A stretch of 64,000 bases of DNA from Amycolatopsis sp. NBC_01488 (GTDB lineage: Bacteria > Actinomycetota > Actinomycetes > Mycobacteriales > Pseudonocardiaceae): assembly GCF_036227105.1 (NCBI RefSeq), contig NZ_CP109434.1, forward strand, positions 9,272,501-9,336,500. The letters run 5' to 3'. Every line of letters begins with the position of its first letter. Position 1 is the first letter of the stretch. The translations under genes were made by a program, and so were the position numbers. The notes under the pieces were generated by a model, which worked only from the letters and a program-made list of their open reading frames with translations, was not told where the DNA came from and did not search any database. This document shows positions 15,625-24,848 of the stretch, one piece after another.

Positions 15625-16898
15625 TCCCCCGCAAGCGCTGGGCGTACGTCATCCCGGTCGCGGTGGTCATGTACCTGCTGGCCTACCTCGACCGCACGAA
15701 CGTCGCGGTGATCCTGCCCTACATCGGCGACGATTTCCCGTTGTCGGCCAGGGCGAAGGGGCTGGCGAGCGGCATCTTCTTCGTCGGCTACCTCGTGCTG
15801 CAGATCCCGGCGGCGGTGCTGGCGGCGAAGTGGAGCGCCCGCAAGACCGTCCTGCTGCTGATGATCGCGTGGTCCTTCGCGGCGGCGCTGTGCGGACTGG
15901 TGCAGAACGAGACCCAGCTGTACCTGGCCCGGCTGCTGCTCGGGCTGTTCGAGGGTGGCGTGTGGCCGGCGGTGCTGATCCTGCTGGCGTCCTGGTTCCC
16001 GCAGGCCGAACGGGCCCGGGCGAACGCGCTGTGGATGACGTGCCTGCCGATCTCGGCGATCGTCATGTCCCCGCTGTCCGGCCTGATGCTCGACCACATG
16101 GCCTGGCGCTGGGTGTTCGTGATCCAGGGCCTGCCGCCGCTGCTGTGGGCGGTCGTCTGGTGGTTCGCGGTGGCCGACCGGCCGGCGAAGGCCCGCTGGA
16201 TCTCCGCCGAAGAGCGCGAGTACCTCGAAACCACCTTGCGAGCCGAAGAAGAGGCGAAGCCCGCGGTCGTGAAGCAGGGCTACCGGCAGGCGCTGGCCAA
16301 CCGGCAGGTGCTGCTGCTGATCGGCGTCTACTTCTTCTGGATCACCGGCTTCTACGGCTTCAGCCTGTGGTTGCCGTCGGTGGTGAAGACGATGACCGGC
16401 GGCTCGGCCACCGCCGTCGGGTTCCTCTCGGCCGTGCCGTACGTGCTCGCGCTGGCCGGGATGGTGGCGTGCGCGCACTGGTCGGACCGGACGGGAAACC
16501 GGCGGCTCGCGATCACCGTGCCGCTGGTCGTCGCCATCGCCGGGCTGCTGCTCGGCAACCTCGTGCACTGGCCGGCGGCGGTGCAGCTGGTGCTGCTCTG
16601 CGTCGTCGCGACCGGCGTCTACATGCCGTACGGGCCGTTCTGGGCGATCCCCAGCCGGATCCTCGGCATCGAGGTCGTCGCCGTGGCGATGGGCCTGATC
16701 AACGCGCTGGGCAACCTCGGCGGGTTCGCCGGGCCCTACCTGGTCGGCTGGCTCACCGACGCCACCGGCAGCGCGACCACCGGGTTCGTCGTCCTGGCCG
16801 CGTTCCTCGCCGTGGCCGCCGGGCTGGCGTTCTTCGGGCTGAAACCCGCCCACGTGGAAGACTCGGCGCATGTCCCAGCCGCGACCAGGAACCCGTGA
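15621..16898 (+). CDS. MFS transporter, probably sugar-acid permease
   Basis: A 425-residue major facilitator of the anion:cation symporter (ACS) type, with twelve predicted membrane helices. It opens with the family hallmark YLDRTNVAVILPYI in the first helix and has a helix 4-5 region LGLFEGGVWPAVL, as in glucarate, galactonate and phthalate permeases. A long cytoplasmic loop (RWISAEEREYLETTL) separates the two halves. Position between pdxA2 (4-bp overlap) and the DeoR regulator makes it the likely importer of the four-carbon sugar acid degraded by dtnK-pdxA2. The start is the overlapping GTG, giving a short cytoplasmic N-terminus. Confidence 0.85.
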   Translation: MIPRKRWAYVIPVAVVMYLLAYLDRTNVAVILPYIGDDFPLSARAKGLASGIFFVGYLVLQIPAAVLAAKWSARKTVLLLMIAWSFAAALCGLVQNETQLYLARLLLGLFEGGVWPAVLILLASWFPQAERARANALWMTCLPISAIVMSPLSGLMLDHMAWRWVFVIQGLPPLLWAVVWWFAVADRPAKARWISAEEREYLETTLRAEEEAKPAVVKQGYRQALANRQVLLLIGVYFFWITGFYGFSLWLPSVVKTMTGGSATAVGFLSAVPYVLALAGMVACAHWSDRTGNRRLAITVPLVVAIAGLLLGNLVHWPAAVQLVLLCVVATGVYMPYGPFWAIPSRILGIEVVAVAMGLINALGNLGGFAGPYLVGWLTDATGSATTGFVVLAAFLAVAAGLAFFGLKPAHVEDSAHVPAATRNP

Positions 16899-17670
16899 CC
16901 GGCGGGCGATGCTGCTCGAAGCCGTCCGCGACGGCTCGGGCGGCATCGCGGAACTGGCCGAGGAGTTCGGCGTCTCCGAGTCGACGATCCGCCGCGACCT
17001 CGCCTCCCTCGCCGGGGCCGGGCACGTCGTCCGCACCTACGGCGGCGCGCTCGACACGGAACGCAGCGCTCGCGAAAAGGACCAGGAGCACGCGGCAGCC
17101 AAAGACGCCATCGCCCGGGAAGCCGCCGCGCTGGTCCAGGACGGCGAGGTGGTGCTGCTCGACGCGGGCACGACCACCGGCAGGCTCGCCCGCCACCTCG
17201 CCCACCGCGAGGGGCTGACCGTGGTCACGAACGGTGTCAACGCCATCCGCGAGCTGGCCGGCTTCGCCGGGATCGACCTGATCGTCCTCGGCGGCCGGCT
17301 GCGGCACCCCAACGAAGCGATCCTCGGCGAGACCGTGCTGGCGCAACTGCGGCACATCTCACCCGATCGGGTCTTCCTGGGTGCGGACGGCCTGGTGGCC
17401 GAGCGGGGCCTGTGCTGCCCCTCACTCGAGCAGTCGGTGGTCAAGCACGCGATGCTGCACGCGGGCGGCGAAGCGTACGTGCTGGCCGACCACTCCAAGC
17501 TGGGCCAGGCGCCCTTCTCGTACTGGGCGCCGCTCGACCGCGAATACCGGCTCATCACCGACGAGCCGAGGGTCGACGTCACATATCCGCAGTTCGCCCA
17601 GAGCGTGATCCTGGCCGGCGAGCCCGAAACTGTCAGAGGTGCCGCGCATGATGGACGACGTGGCAGGTGA
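16870..17670 (+). CDS. DeoR family transcriptional regulator
   Basis: A 266-residue DeoR/GlpR-type regulator: an N-terminal winged helix-turn-helix (RRAMLLEAVRDG, LAEEFGVSESTIRRDL at residues 29-45) followed by a DeoRC sugar-phosphate sensor domain with the typical LDAGTTTGRLA, VVTNGVNAI, ILGE and LGADGLVAERG motifs. It is the last gene of the dtnK operon and overlaps the transporter by 29 bp, so it most likely represses that operon and is released by a phosphorylated intermediate. Its 3' end overlaps the lhr start by 23 bp, so lhr may receive read-through transcription. Confidence 0.87.
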   Translation: MSQPRPGTRDRRAMLLEAVRDGSGGIAELAEEFGVSESTIRRDLASLAGAGHVVRTYGGALDTERSAREKDQEHAAAKDAIAREAAALVQDGEVVLLDAGTTTGRLARHLAHREGLTVVTNGVNAIRELAGFAGIDLIVLGGRLRHPNEAILGETVLAQLRHISPDRVFLGADGLVAERGLCCPSLEQSVVKHAMLHAGGEAYVLADHSKLGQAPFSYWAPLDREYRLITDEPRVDVTYPQFAQSVILAGEPETVRGAAHDGRRGR

Positions 17671-20600
17671 CGTGCTCGACCTCTTCTCCCCCGCGACCCG
17701 CGACTGGTTCGCCGGGGCCTTCGCCGCGCCCACCGCGGCGCAGGAAGGAGCCTGGCGGGCGGCGCACGCGGGCGAGCACGCCCTCGTCGTCGCGCCGACC
17801 GGCTCCGGCAAGACGCTGTCCGCGTTCCTCTGGGCGCTGGACCGGCTTTCCGTGGAACCACCACCGGCGGAGGCGACCAAACGCTGCCGGATCCTCTACG
17901 TCTCGCCGCTGAAGGCGCTCGCGGTCGACGTCCAGCGGAACCTGCGCGCACCGCTCGCCGGCATCTCGCAGGCCTCGCGGCGGCTCGGGCTCCCGGTGCC
18001 CGGGATCGAGGTGGGCATGCGCACCGGCGACACCACGGCGGCCGAGCGCCGCTCGTTCGGCAAGACCCCGCCGGACGTGCTGGTGACCACCCCGGAGTCG
18101 CTGTTCCTGATCCTCACGTCGTCGGCGCGGGAGTCGCTGCGCGGCGTCGAGACCGTGATCGTCGACGAGGTCCACGCGGTCGCCGGCGGCAAGCGCGGCG
18201 CCCACCTGGCGCTGTCGCTGGAGCGGCTGGACTCGCTCCTGCCGAAGCCCGCGCAGCGGATCGGCCTGTCGGCGACGGTCCGCCCGGTCGACGAGGTCAG
18301 CGCGTTCCTCGCCGGTGGTCGTCCGGTCCGGGTGGTCCAGCCGAAGCTGGCGAAGACGATCGAAGTGCGGGTCGAGGTCCCGGTGGAGGACATGGGCAAC
18401 CTCGACGCGCCACGCGGCGGCCCGGCGCCGAGCCCGCTCGACGAGCTGGAGTCGCTGACCGAAGCGTTCCCGCCCGGCGACATCGCGCCGGGCGGCTTGG
18501 GCACGCTGGAGGAGATGGCCGGCAACCCGGTGCAGCGGCCGTCGATCTGGCCGGCGGTCGAAGAACGCGTATTGAGCCTGATCCGGGCCCACCGCTCGAC
18601 CATCGTGTTCGCCAACTCCCGCCGGCTCACCGAGCGGATGACGGCCCGGCTCAACGAGCTGGCCGCCGAGCAGACGGAGCTGACACCCGCCGATGCGTTC
18701 CCGGCGGAGGCCGTCGGGCAGTCCGGGGTGAGCACCGGCGCGCCGCCGGTGATCGCCCGGGCGCACCACGGGTCGATGTCGCGGGAGCAGCGCACGCACG
18801 TCGAGGAAGACCTCAAGTCCGGGCGGCTGCCGTGCGTGGTGGCGACGTCGTCGCTGGAGCTGGGCATCGACATGGGCGCGGTCGACCTGGTGGTGCAGAT
18901 CGAGGCGCCGCCGACGGTGGCGTCCGGGCTGCAGCGCGTCGGCCGGGCCGGGCACCAGGTCGGCGCGGTGTCGTCCGGCGTGATGTTCCCGAAGTTCCGC
19001 GGCGACCTCGTCTCCTGCGCGGTGGTCGCCGAACGGATGGCGACCGGCGCGATCGAGGCGGTCCGCTACCCGCGCAACCCGCTGGACGTCCTGGCGCAGC
19101 ACGTGGTCGCGATGGTGGCGCTGGAGCCGTGGGCGGTGCCGGACCTGGCCGCGCTGGTGCGGCGAGCGGCGCCGTTCGCGTCGCTGCCGGACGACGCGCT
19201 GCACGCGGTGCTCGACATGCTCGCCGGCCGGTACCCGAGCGAGGAGTTCGGCGAGCTGCGCGCCCGCATCACCTGGGACCGCATCAGCGGCGAGCTGCGC
19301 GGGCGGCCCGGCTCGCAGCGGCTGGCCGTCACGTCCGGCGGCACCATCCCGGACCGCGGCCTGTTCACCGTCATGACGCCGGGCGGGGACGACAAGCCCG
19401 GTTCGCGCGTCGGCGAGTTCGACGAGGAGATGGTGTACGAGTCGCGCGTCGGCGACACCATCCTGCTCGGCACCTCGTCGTGGCGGATCACCGACATCAC
19501 GCACGACCGGGTCATCGTGGTGCCCGCACCGGGCGAGCCGGCGCGGATGCCGTTCTGGAAGGGCGACGCGCCGGGCCGTCCGCTGGAACTCGGCCGGGCG
19601 CTGGGGAAGTTCGTCCGCGAACTGTCCACATCGGACGACGAGAAGGCGCGCGAGCGGGCCGCCGCGGCGGGGCTGGACGAGCGGGCGTGCGACAACCTCC
19701 TCGCGTACCTGGCCGAGCAGAAGGCCGCGACCCGGCACGTGCCGAACGACCGGACGCTCCTGCTGGAGCGCTACCGCGACGAGCTGGGCGACTGGCGGAT
19801 CATCGTGCACTCGCCGTTCGGCGCGCAGGTGAACGCGCCGTGGGCGCTCGCGATCGCCGCGCGGCTGCGGGAAAACCGCGGGGTCGACGCGCAGGTCGCG
19901 CACTCCGACGACGGCATCGTGCTGCGCCTGCCGGACGCGCTCGACGCCGAGGGTGCCGACGTCACGATCGGCGCGGACGACATCCTGCTCGACCCCGAGG
20001 AGGTCGAGCAGCTGATCGTCGCGGAAGTCGGCGGCTCGGCCGTGTTCGCGGCGCGGTTCCGGGAGTGCGCGGCGCGGTCGCTGCTGCTGCCGCGCCGGGA
20101 CCCGCGGCGCCGCACCCCGCTGTGGCAGCAGCGGCAACGCGCGTCGCAGCTGCTGTCGGTCGCGTCGAAGTACGAGCGGTTCCCGGTCGTGCTGGAGGCG
20201 ATGCGGGAGGTCCTGCAGGACGTCTACGACGTGAGCGGGCTGCGCGAGCTGATGGCCGACGTCCGGGCGCGCAAGGTCCGGCTGGTGGAGGTCGAGACGC
20301 CGGCCGCGTCGCCGTTCGCGCGCAGCCTGCTCTTCGGCTACGTCGGGATGTTCCTGTACGAGACCGACGCGCCGCTGGCCGAGCGGCGCGCGGCGGCGCT
20401 GTCCCTGGACTCGGCGTTGCTGGCCGAGCTCCTGGGCACCGAGGCGATCCGCGAACTGCTCGACCCCGAAGCCGTGCGCGAGGTGGAACGGTCGCTGCAG
20501 CGGCTCGACCCCGACCGGCACGCGCGCTCGGCGGAGGACGCCGCCGACCTGCTGCGGTTCCTCGGCGACCTGACCGTCGAGGAGGCCGCCGAGCGCGGAA

Positions 20601-22330
20601 TCCAGGCCGAATGGCTCACCGAGCTGGAAGCGGCGCGCCGGGCGATCCGGGTGCGGATCGGCGGCACCGAACGGTTCCTGGCGATCGAGGACTCCGGCCG
20701 CGTCCGCGACGCGCTCGGCACCGCGCTGCCGGTGGGCGTGCCGGAGGCGTTCACCGAACCGGTCGCGGACCCGCTCGGCGACCTGCTGTCCCGCTACGCC
20801 CGCGGCCGCGGGCCGTTCGCCGCGGCGGATGTGGCCAAGCGGTTCGGGCTCGGCCTGGCCGTCGTCACCGGCGTCCTCGACCGGATGACCGGCGAAGGCC
20901 GCCTGGTGCGCGGCGAGCTGAGTCCCGTCGGACATCCGGACTCGCACTCCCCGCGCGTGGGCGGTTCGGTCAGCACGGAGTACTGCGATTCAGCGGTGCT
21001 TCGGCGGTTGCGTCGGGCGTCGCTGGCGAAGCTGCGGGCAGAGGTGGAGCCGGTCGAACCGGCGGCGCTGGGCCGGTTCCTGCCGTCGTGGCACGGGTTC
21101 GGCGGCCGCGTCCGGGCGGCGCCGACGGCCGACGACGTGCTGTCGGTGATCGAGCAGCTCGCCGGGGCTCCGTTGCCGGCGAGCGCGGTGGAGTCGCTGA
21201 TCCTGCCCGGCCGGCTGCCGGGCTACTCCCCCGCGCTGCTCGACGAGCTGACGACCGCGGGCGAGGTCACCTGGGCGGGGTGCGGCGCGCTGTCCGGCGG
21301 GGACGGCTGGATCGCCCTCGCCCCGACCGACGTCGCCGACCTGCTGCTGCCGGAAGTCGTCGAGGACATCCCGACCGGGCCGCTGCACGACGCGATCGTG
21401 TCCACTTTGGAGGGTGGCGCGCTGTTCTTCCGCCAGCTGGTGGACCGCGCGAGCGTGCTGGTGGACAAGGCACCGAACGACGCCGAAGCGGTGGCCGCGC
21501 TGTGGGACCTGGTCTGGGCCGGGCTGGTCACCGGCGACACGCTGGGGCCGTTGCGGGCCCAGGTGGCCGGGCACGGCGCGCACAAGCCGCGACGCCAGGC
21601 GCCTCGCGGCCGGTACGCGCGGCTGCGGGCGGGGCGGCCGCAGATGCCGTCACGGTCGGGGCCACCGACGGTCGCCGGCCGCTGGGCGCTGACACCGGCA
21701 CGCGAGACCGACGCGACCCGGCGAGCCCACGCGCGGACGGAGGCGTTCCTGGAGCGCCACGGCGTCCTGACCCGCGGCGCACTCGACACCGAACGCGTCA
21801 CCGGCGGGTTTTCGGGGATCTACAAGGTGCTTCGCGGCATGGAGGACACCGGCCAGGTGATCCGCGGCTACGTCGTGGAAGGGCTCGGCGCGGCCCAGTT
21901 CGCGGCGAAGGGCGCGGTGGACCGGCTTCGCGCGCTGTCCGGCCCGGGCCGTCCGGCGCCCGGCCGCGCGGTCGTCCTGGCCGCGGCGGATCCGGCCCAG
22001 CCGTACGGCGCGGCGCTCCCCTGGCCGGCCGCGACAGGCGACACGAAGCACCGCCCCGCCCGCAAGGCCGGTGCGCTGGCGGTGCTGGTCGACGGCGTGC
22101 CGGCGCTGTACGTCGAGCGAGGAGGCAAGTCACTGCTGAGCTTCACCGAGGAACGGCAACCGCTGTCCGACGCGGCGCAGGCGCTGTCGGCGGCGGTCCG
22201 GGAAGGCTGGCTGGGTCAGTTGTCGGTCCAGCGAGCCGACGGCGAGCAGGCCCTGACGTCGGAGCTGGCGGAAGTTCTCCGGGAGGCCGGTTTCCGGGCC
22301 ACGCCCTCCGGCCTGCGGCTGCGGGCCTAA
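17648..22330 (+). CDS. lhr: ATP-dependent helicase Lhr
   Basis: A 1560-residue Lhr, the very large superfamily 2 helicase that moves 3' to 5' on single-stranded DNA and unwinds DNA and RNA:DNA duplexes. The Walker A motif APTGSGKT is at residues 49-56 and the DEVH box at 173-176; motif III LSATV and motif VI QRVGRAGHQ follow. The long C-terminal half (Lhr-CTD) covers the rest and is full length, matching the roughly 1500-residue actinobacterial form. ATG at 17648 has AGAGG eight bases upstream; a GTG nine bases earlier is possible. Mycobacterial Lhr is induced by DNA damage; no SOS box is seen directly upstream here. Confidence 0.92.
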   Translation: MMDDVAGDVLDLFSPATRDWFAGAFAAPTAAQEGAWRAAHAGEHALVVAPTGSGKTLSAFLWALDRLSVEPPPAEATKRCRILYVSPLKALAVDVQRNLRAPLAGISQASRRLGLPVPGIEVGMRTGDTTAAERRSFGKTPPDVLVTTPESLFLILTSSARESLRGVETVIVDEVHAVAGGKRGAHLALSLERLDSLLPKPAQRIGLSATVRPVDEVSAFLAGGRPVRVVQPKLAKTIEVRVEVPVEDMGNLDAPRGGPAPSPLDELESLTEAFPPGDIAPGGLGTLEEMAGNPVQRPSIWPAVEERVLSLIRAHRSTIVFANSRRLTERMTARLNELAAEQTELTPADAFPAEAVGQSGVSTGAPPVIARAHHGSMSREQRTHVEEDLKSGRLPCVVATSSLELGIDMGAVDLVVQIEAPPTVASGLQRVGRAGHQVGAVSSGVMFPKFRGDLVSCAVVAERMATGAIEAVRYPRNPLDVLAQHVVAMVALEPWAVPDLAALVRRAAPFASLPDDALHAVLDMLAGRYPSEEFGELRARITWDRISGELRGRPGSQRLAVTSGGTIPDRGLFTVMTPGGDDKPGSRVGEFDEEMVYESRVGDTILLGTSSWRITDITHDRVIVVPAPGEPARMPFWKGDAPGRPLELGRALGKFVRELSTSDDEKARERAAAAGLDERACDNLLAYLAEQKAATRHVPNDRTLLLERYRDELGDWRIIVHSPFGAQVNAPWALAIAARLRENRGVDAQVAHSDDGIVLRLPDALDAEGADVTIGADDILLDPEEVEQLIVAEVGGSAVFAARFRECAARSLLLPRRDPRRRTPLWQQRQRASQLLSVASKYERFPVVLEAMREVLQDVYDVSGLRELMADVRARKVRLVEVETPAASPFARSLLFGYVGMFLYETDAPLAERRAAALSLDSALLAELLGTEAIRELLDPEAVREVERSLQRLDPDRHARSAEDAADLLRFLGDLTVEEAAERGIQAEWLTELEAARRAIRVRIGGTERFLAIEDSGRVRDALGTALPVGVPEAFTEPVADPLGDLLSRYARGRGPFAAADVAKRFGLGLAVVTGVLDRMTGEGRLVRGELSPVGHPDSHSPRVGGSVSTEYCDSAVLRRLRRASLAKLRAEVEPVEPAALGRFLPSWHGFGGRVRAAPTADDVLSVIEQLAGAPLPASAVESLILPGRLPGYSPALLDELTTAGEVTWAGCGALSGGDGWIALAPTDVADLLLPEVVEDIPTGPLHDAIVSTLEGGALFFRQLVDRASVLVDKAPNDAEAVAALWDLVWAGLVTGDTLGPLRAQVAGHGAHKPRRQAPRGRYARLRAGRPQMPSRSGPPTVAGRWALTPARETDATRRAHARTEAFLERHGVLTRGALDTERVTGGFSGIYKVLRGMEDTGQVIRGYVVEGLGAAQFAAKGAVDRLRALSGPGRPAPGRAVVLAAADPAQPYGAALPWPAATGDTKHRPARKAGALAVLVDGVPALYVERGGKSLLSFTEERQPLSDAAQALSAAVREGWLGQLSVQRADGEQALTSELAEVLREAGFRATPSGLRLRA

Positions 22331-22366
22331 GCTGCCAGTCCGACACGCACGAAGGATGTTCTGCTC

Positions 22367-22867
22367 ATGGCGATGCGCGAGCTGCGCTATTTCGGGGACC
22401 CGATCCTCAAGTCCGTCTGCGACCCGGTCACCGTGTTCGACGAGAAGCTCGAGACGCTCGTGCGGGACCTGGTCGACTCGGTGAAACCGGCGGGGCGCGC
22501 CGGGCTGGCCGCACCGCAGATCGGGGTCGGGCTGCGCATCTTCAGCTACGACGTCGCCGGGCTCACCGGGTACGTCGTCAACCCGGAGATCGTCGAGTTG
22601 TCCGAGGAGACGCACGAGATCAACGAAGGCTGCCTGTCCGTCCCGGAGCTGTGGTTCCCGACGAAGCGGGCGATGCACGCGAAGGTCCGAGGCGTCGACA
22701 TCCACAACGAGCCGATCGAGGTCGAGGGCGAAGACGTGCTGGCCCAGTGCCTTCAGCACGAAACCGACCACCTCGACGGCGTGCTGTACCTCGACCGTCT
22801 CACCGCCGAACGCAAGAAAACGGCCCTGCGCGAAGCCCGCGACAAGGACTGGTTCTGGAAGCGCTGA
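22367..22867 (+). CDS. def: Peptide deformylase
   Basis: A 166-residue metalloenzyme removing the N-formyl group from nascent proteins. All three family motifs are present: GLAAPQIG (46-53), EGCLS (87-91) and QHETDHLDG (130-138), in which C89, H131 and H135 bind the metal and E132 is catalytic. It lies 36 bp after lhr on the same strand. No fmt gene is adjacent, so this may be one of two deformylases in the genome. The 3' end faces the ACT-GNAT gene 12 bp away. Confidence 0.93.
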   Translation: MAMRELRYFGDPILKSVCDPVTVFDEKLETLVRDLVDSVKPAGRAGLAAPQIGVGLRIFSYDVAGLTGYVVNPEIVELSEETHEINEGCLSVPELWFPTKRAMHAKVRGVDIHNEPIEVEGEDVLAQCLQHETDHLDGVLYLDRLTAERKKTALREARDKDWFWKR

Positions 22868-22879
22868 CCAGGCCCGGCC

Positions 22880-23959
22880 TCACGCCGGCAGGAACATCCG
22901 CAGCTGGGTGCCCTCCTCGAGGGAGCGTTCCGTGCGCAGCCCCGCCCGGGCCGCCGTACGCGGCAACACGTCGTCGCCCGAAAGGCAGTCGGCCCTCAGT
23001 TCCGTGATGCCCTGAGTCTCCGCGAGCGTCGCCACCCTGGACAGCAGGGCCGTGCCGATGCCCTGGCGCTGCCAGTCGTCCTCCACCAGCAGAGAGATCT
23101 CGGCGGTGCCCGTCGCGGCGGGGATCAGCTGGGCCAGGCCGATCACCTCGCGGCCGAACACCGCGAGCACGCTCGTGCCGCGCGGTGGCACCAGCAGCCG
23201 GTGCAGCCAGCGGCGCGGGACCGTCCGGACTCCCGTGTGGTAGCGCCGGAAGAGCGTCGCCGTCGAGCAGCGGCGGTGCAGTCCGGACACCGCTTCGGCG
23301 TCGGCGGGGGCACCCTTGCGCAAGACGATCGCCGCGCCGTCCGGGCGGTTCAGCACCACCGGGCCCGCGACGTTCCGGGCCGCCGCGCCCAGCAACGTGA
23401 CCAGCGCCTCGGCGCGGGTCAGCTCCAGCTGCACGAACGGCGCCCACTGGCGGCGCGCCACGAGCGCGTCACCACTGCCCAGCGCGAACACCGCCCGGTG
23501 CCCGCTCTCGGTGCGGCCCGGGTTCGCCTCGGCCGCGGGCACGCGCGTGACCACGTCCGCGGCCAGCACGTCCTTCAGCACCTCGGCGAGGCGAGCCGGG
23601 TCGTCGACCGCGCGGCGAGCCGCGAGCAGCGTCGACGACGACGGGTCGACCAGCTCGTGGACGTCGGCGTCGATGATCGCCGTGCACTCGCAGCCCTCGG
23701 CGCGGATGGCGTCGGCCAGGTGCCGCCGGGGCAGGCCGGTCGCCGGGCGCAGGACGATCTCGTCGAGCACGCCGCCGGGTACGGGCAGCACGGTCAGGCC
23801 GAGGATGTTGCACTCGAGGTCGGCGAGCCGGATCGCGATGCGGGCCAGGGTGCCGGGGTGGTCGTGCATCCGGATCCGCACCCGCCACGCGGTCGGCGCA
23901 CCCGGCCCGTCGACCGCGGCCGCCGGGCCGAGCTGGGGCAACGCACGGGAAGTCTCCAT
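22880..23959 (-). CDS. ACT-GNAT amino-acid-regulated protein acetyltransferase
   Basis: A 359-residue fusion of an N-terminal ACT domain (about residues 25-95; RIRMHDHPGTLARIA is typical) and a C-terminal GNAT domain (about 205-359, with the acetyl-CoA loop DDWQRQGIGTALLSR). This architecture is that of the amino-acid-regulated lysine acetyltransferases described in actinomycetes (AAPatA of Micromonospora), where binding of amino acids such as cysteine or arginine to the ACT domain changes acetylation of targets such as acetyl-CoA synthetase. The linker between domains shows no clear motif. Single gene, convergent with def. The effector amino acid is not predictable here. Confidence 0.82.
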   Translation of the reverse strand: METSRALPQLGPAAAVDGPGAPTAWRVRIRMHDHPGTLARIAIRLADLECNILGLTVLPVPGGVLDEIVLRPATGLPRRHLADAIRAEGCECTAIIDADVHELVDPSSSTLLAARRAVDDPARLAEVLKDVLAADVVTRVPAAEANPGRTESGHRAVFALGSGDALVARRQWAPFVQLELTRAEALVTLLGAAARNVAGPVVLNRPDGAAIVLRKGAPADAEAVSGLHRRCSTATLFRRYHTGVRTVPRRWLHRLLVPPRGTSVLAVFGREVIGLAQLIPAATGTAEISLLVEDDWQRQGIGTALLSRVATLAETQGITELRADCLSGDDVLPRTAARAGLRTERSLEEGTQLRMFLPA

Positions 23960-24053
23960 GACCCCACGGTCCCGTGCGGTTGTTGCCGCTCCGGGGCGGG
24001 GGTGTTTCGCGCAGATCAGCGTTCGAGACCGCTCGGCAACACGGCCGAAACGG

Positions 24054-24848
24054 TCAGCGTGGCGTCAGCACGCAGAACTCGTTGCCCTCCGGGTCCATCA
24101 GCACCCGCCACGGCAGCGCCGGCCCGCCGAGATCCGCCGGCGCCGCGCCCGCGGCCTCGACCTCCGCGACCGCCTCCGCGTGGTCGAAGCCCGCGAGCGG
24201 CGCGATGTCGAGATGCACCCGGTTCTTGACGCTCTTCACGTCGTCGTTGCGGAGGAATTCCAGCCACGGCCCGCGGCCCGCCGGCGCACGCAGCCCCACC
24301 AGGCCCTCGTCGTCGCGGGCGCCGATCGGCCGCCCCGTGATCCGCGCCCAGAAGCCCGCCATGCGCTCCGGGTCGTGGGCGTCGACCACGATCGAGGCGA
24401 CCGCGCCCGTGCGCGCGTACCGCTCGCGGGGCTCGAGGACGCAGAACTCGTTGCCCTCCGGGTCCGCGAGCACGACCCACGGCACTGCGCCCTGCCCGAC
24501 ATCGACCCGGCTGCCGCCCAGCTCCACGGCACGCGACACGAGCTCCGCCTGGTGCGAGAGCGTTTCGCTCGCCAGGTCCAGGTGGATCCGGTTCTTGACC
24601 TCCTTGGCCTCGGGAACCGGCACGAAAACCAGGTCCAGGTCCCAGCCGTCGGTTTCCGGGGCGCGTACGTCGACTTCGTCCGGGTTCTCGGCCGCGACGC
24701 TCCAGCCGAGCAGCGCGGCCCAGAAGTCCGCCAGGCCCCTCGGCCGCGCCGCGTCGACCACCACGTTCACCAGGCGCGTGTTCATGCGCCGCAGGCCAAC
24801 CGCCACCTCCGAGGAGTTCCGGTTCGGCTTCCCCACCGGCCGGTTCAT
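24054..24848 (-). CDS. Double VOC (glyoxalase-like) domain protein
   Basis: A protein of 264 residues (243 if the ATG at 24785 is used) built from two vicinal oxygen chelate domains in tandem. Each ends with the same DPEGNEFCVL strand and contains a KNR(I/V)HLD motif supplying a metal-ligand histidine. The first start is chosen because it overlaps the upstream stop as ATGA; the second starts closer to the first domain strand but has its purine-rich site 17 or more bases away. Such proteins include glyoxalases, dioxygenases and antibiotic-binding proteins; the substrate is unknown. It is the third gene of the HEPN/MDMPI operon that carries an SOS box. Confidence 0.72.
   Translation of the reverse strand: MNRPVGKPNRNSSEVAVGLRRMNTRLVNVVVDAARPRGLADFWAALLGWSVAAENPDEVDVRAPETDGWDLDLVFVPVPEAKEVKNRIHLDLASETLSHQAELVSRAVELGGSRVDVGQGAVPWVVLADPEGNEFCVLEPRERYARTGAVASIVVDAHDPERMAGFWARITGRPIGARDDEGLVGLRAPAGRGPWLEFLRNDDVKSVKNRVHLDIAPLAGFDHAEAVAEVEAAGAAPADLGGPALPWRVLMDPEGNEFCVLTPR

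Noticed and set aside
17633..20947. Very long minus-strand open frame (1104 codons) antisense to lhr
   Set aside because: Composition is Arg/Gly/Asp/His-rich without any domain pattern, as expected for the antisense of GC-rich coding DNA; Lhr on the plus strand is complete and unmistakable.
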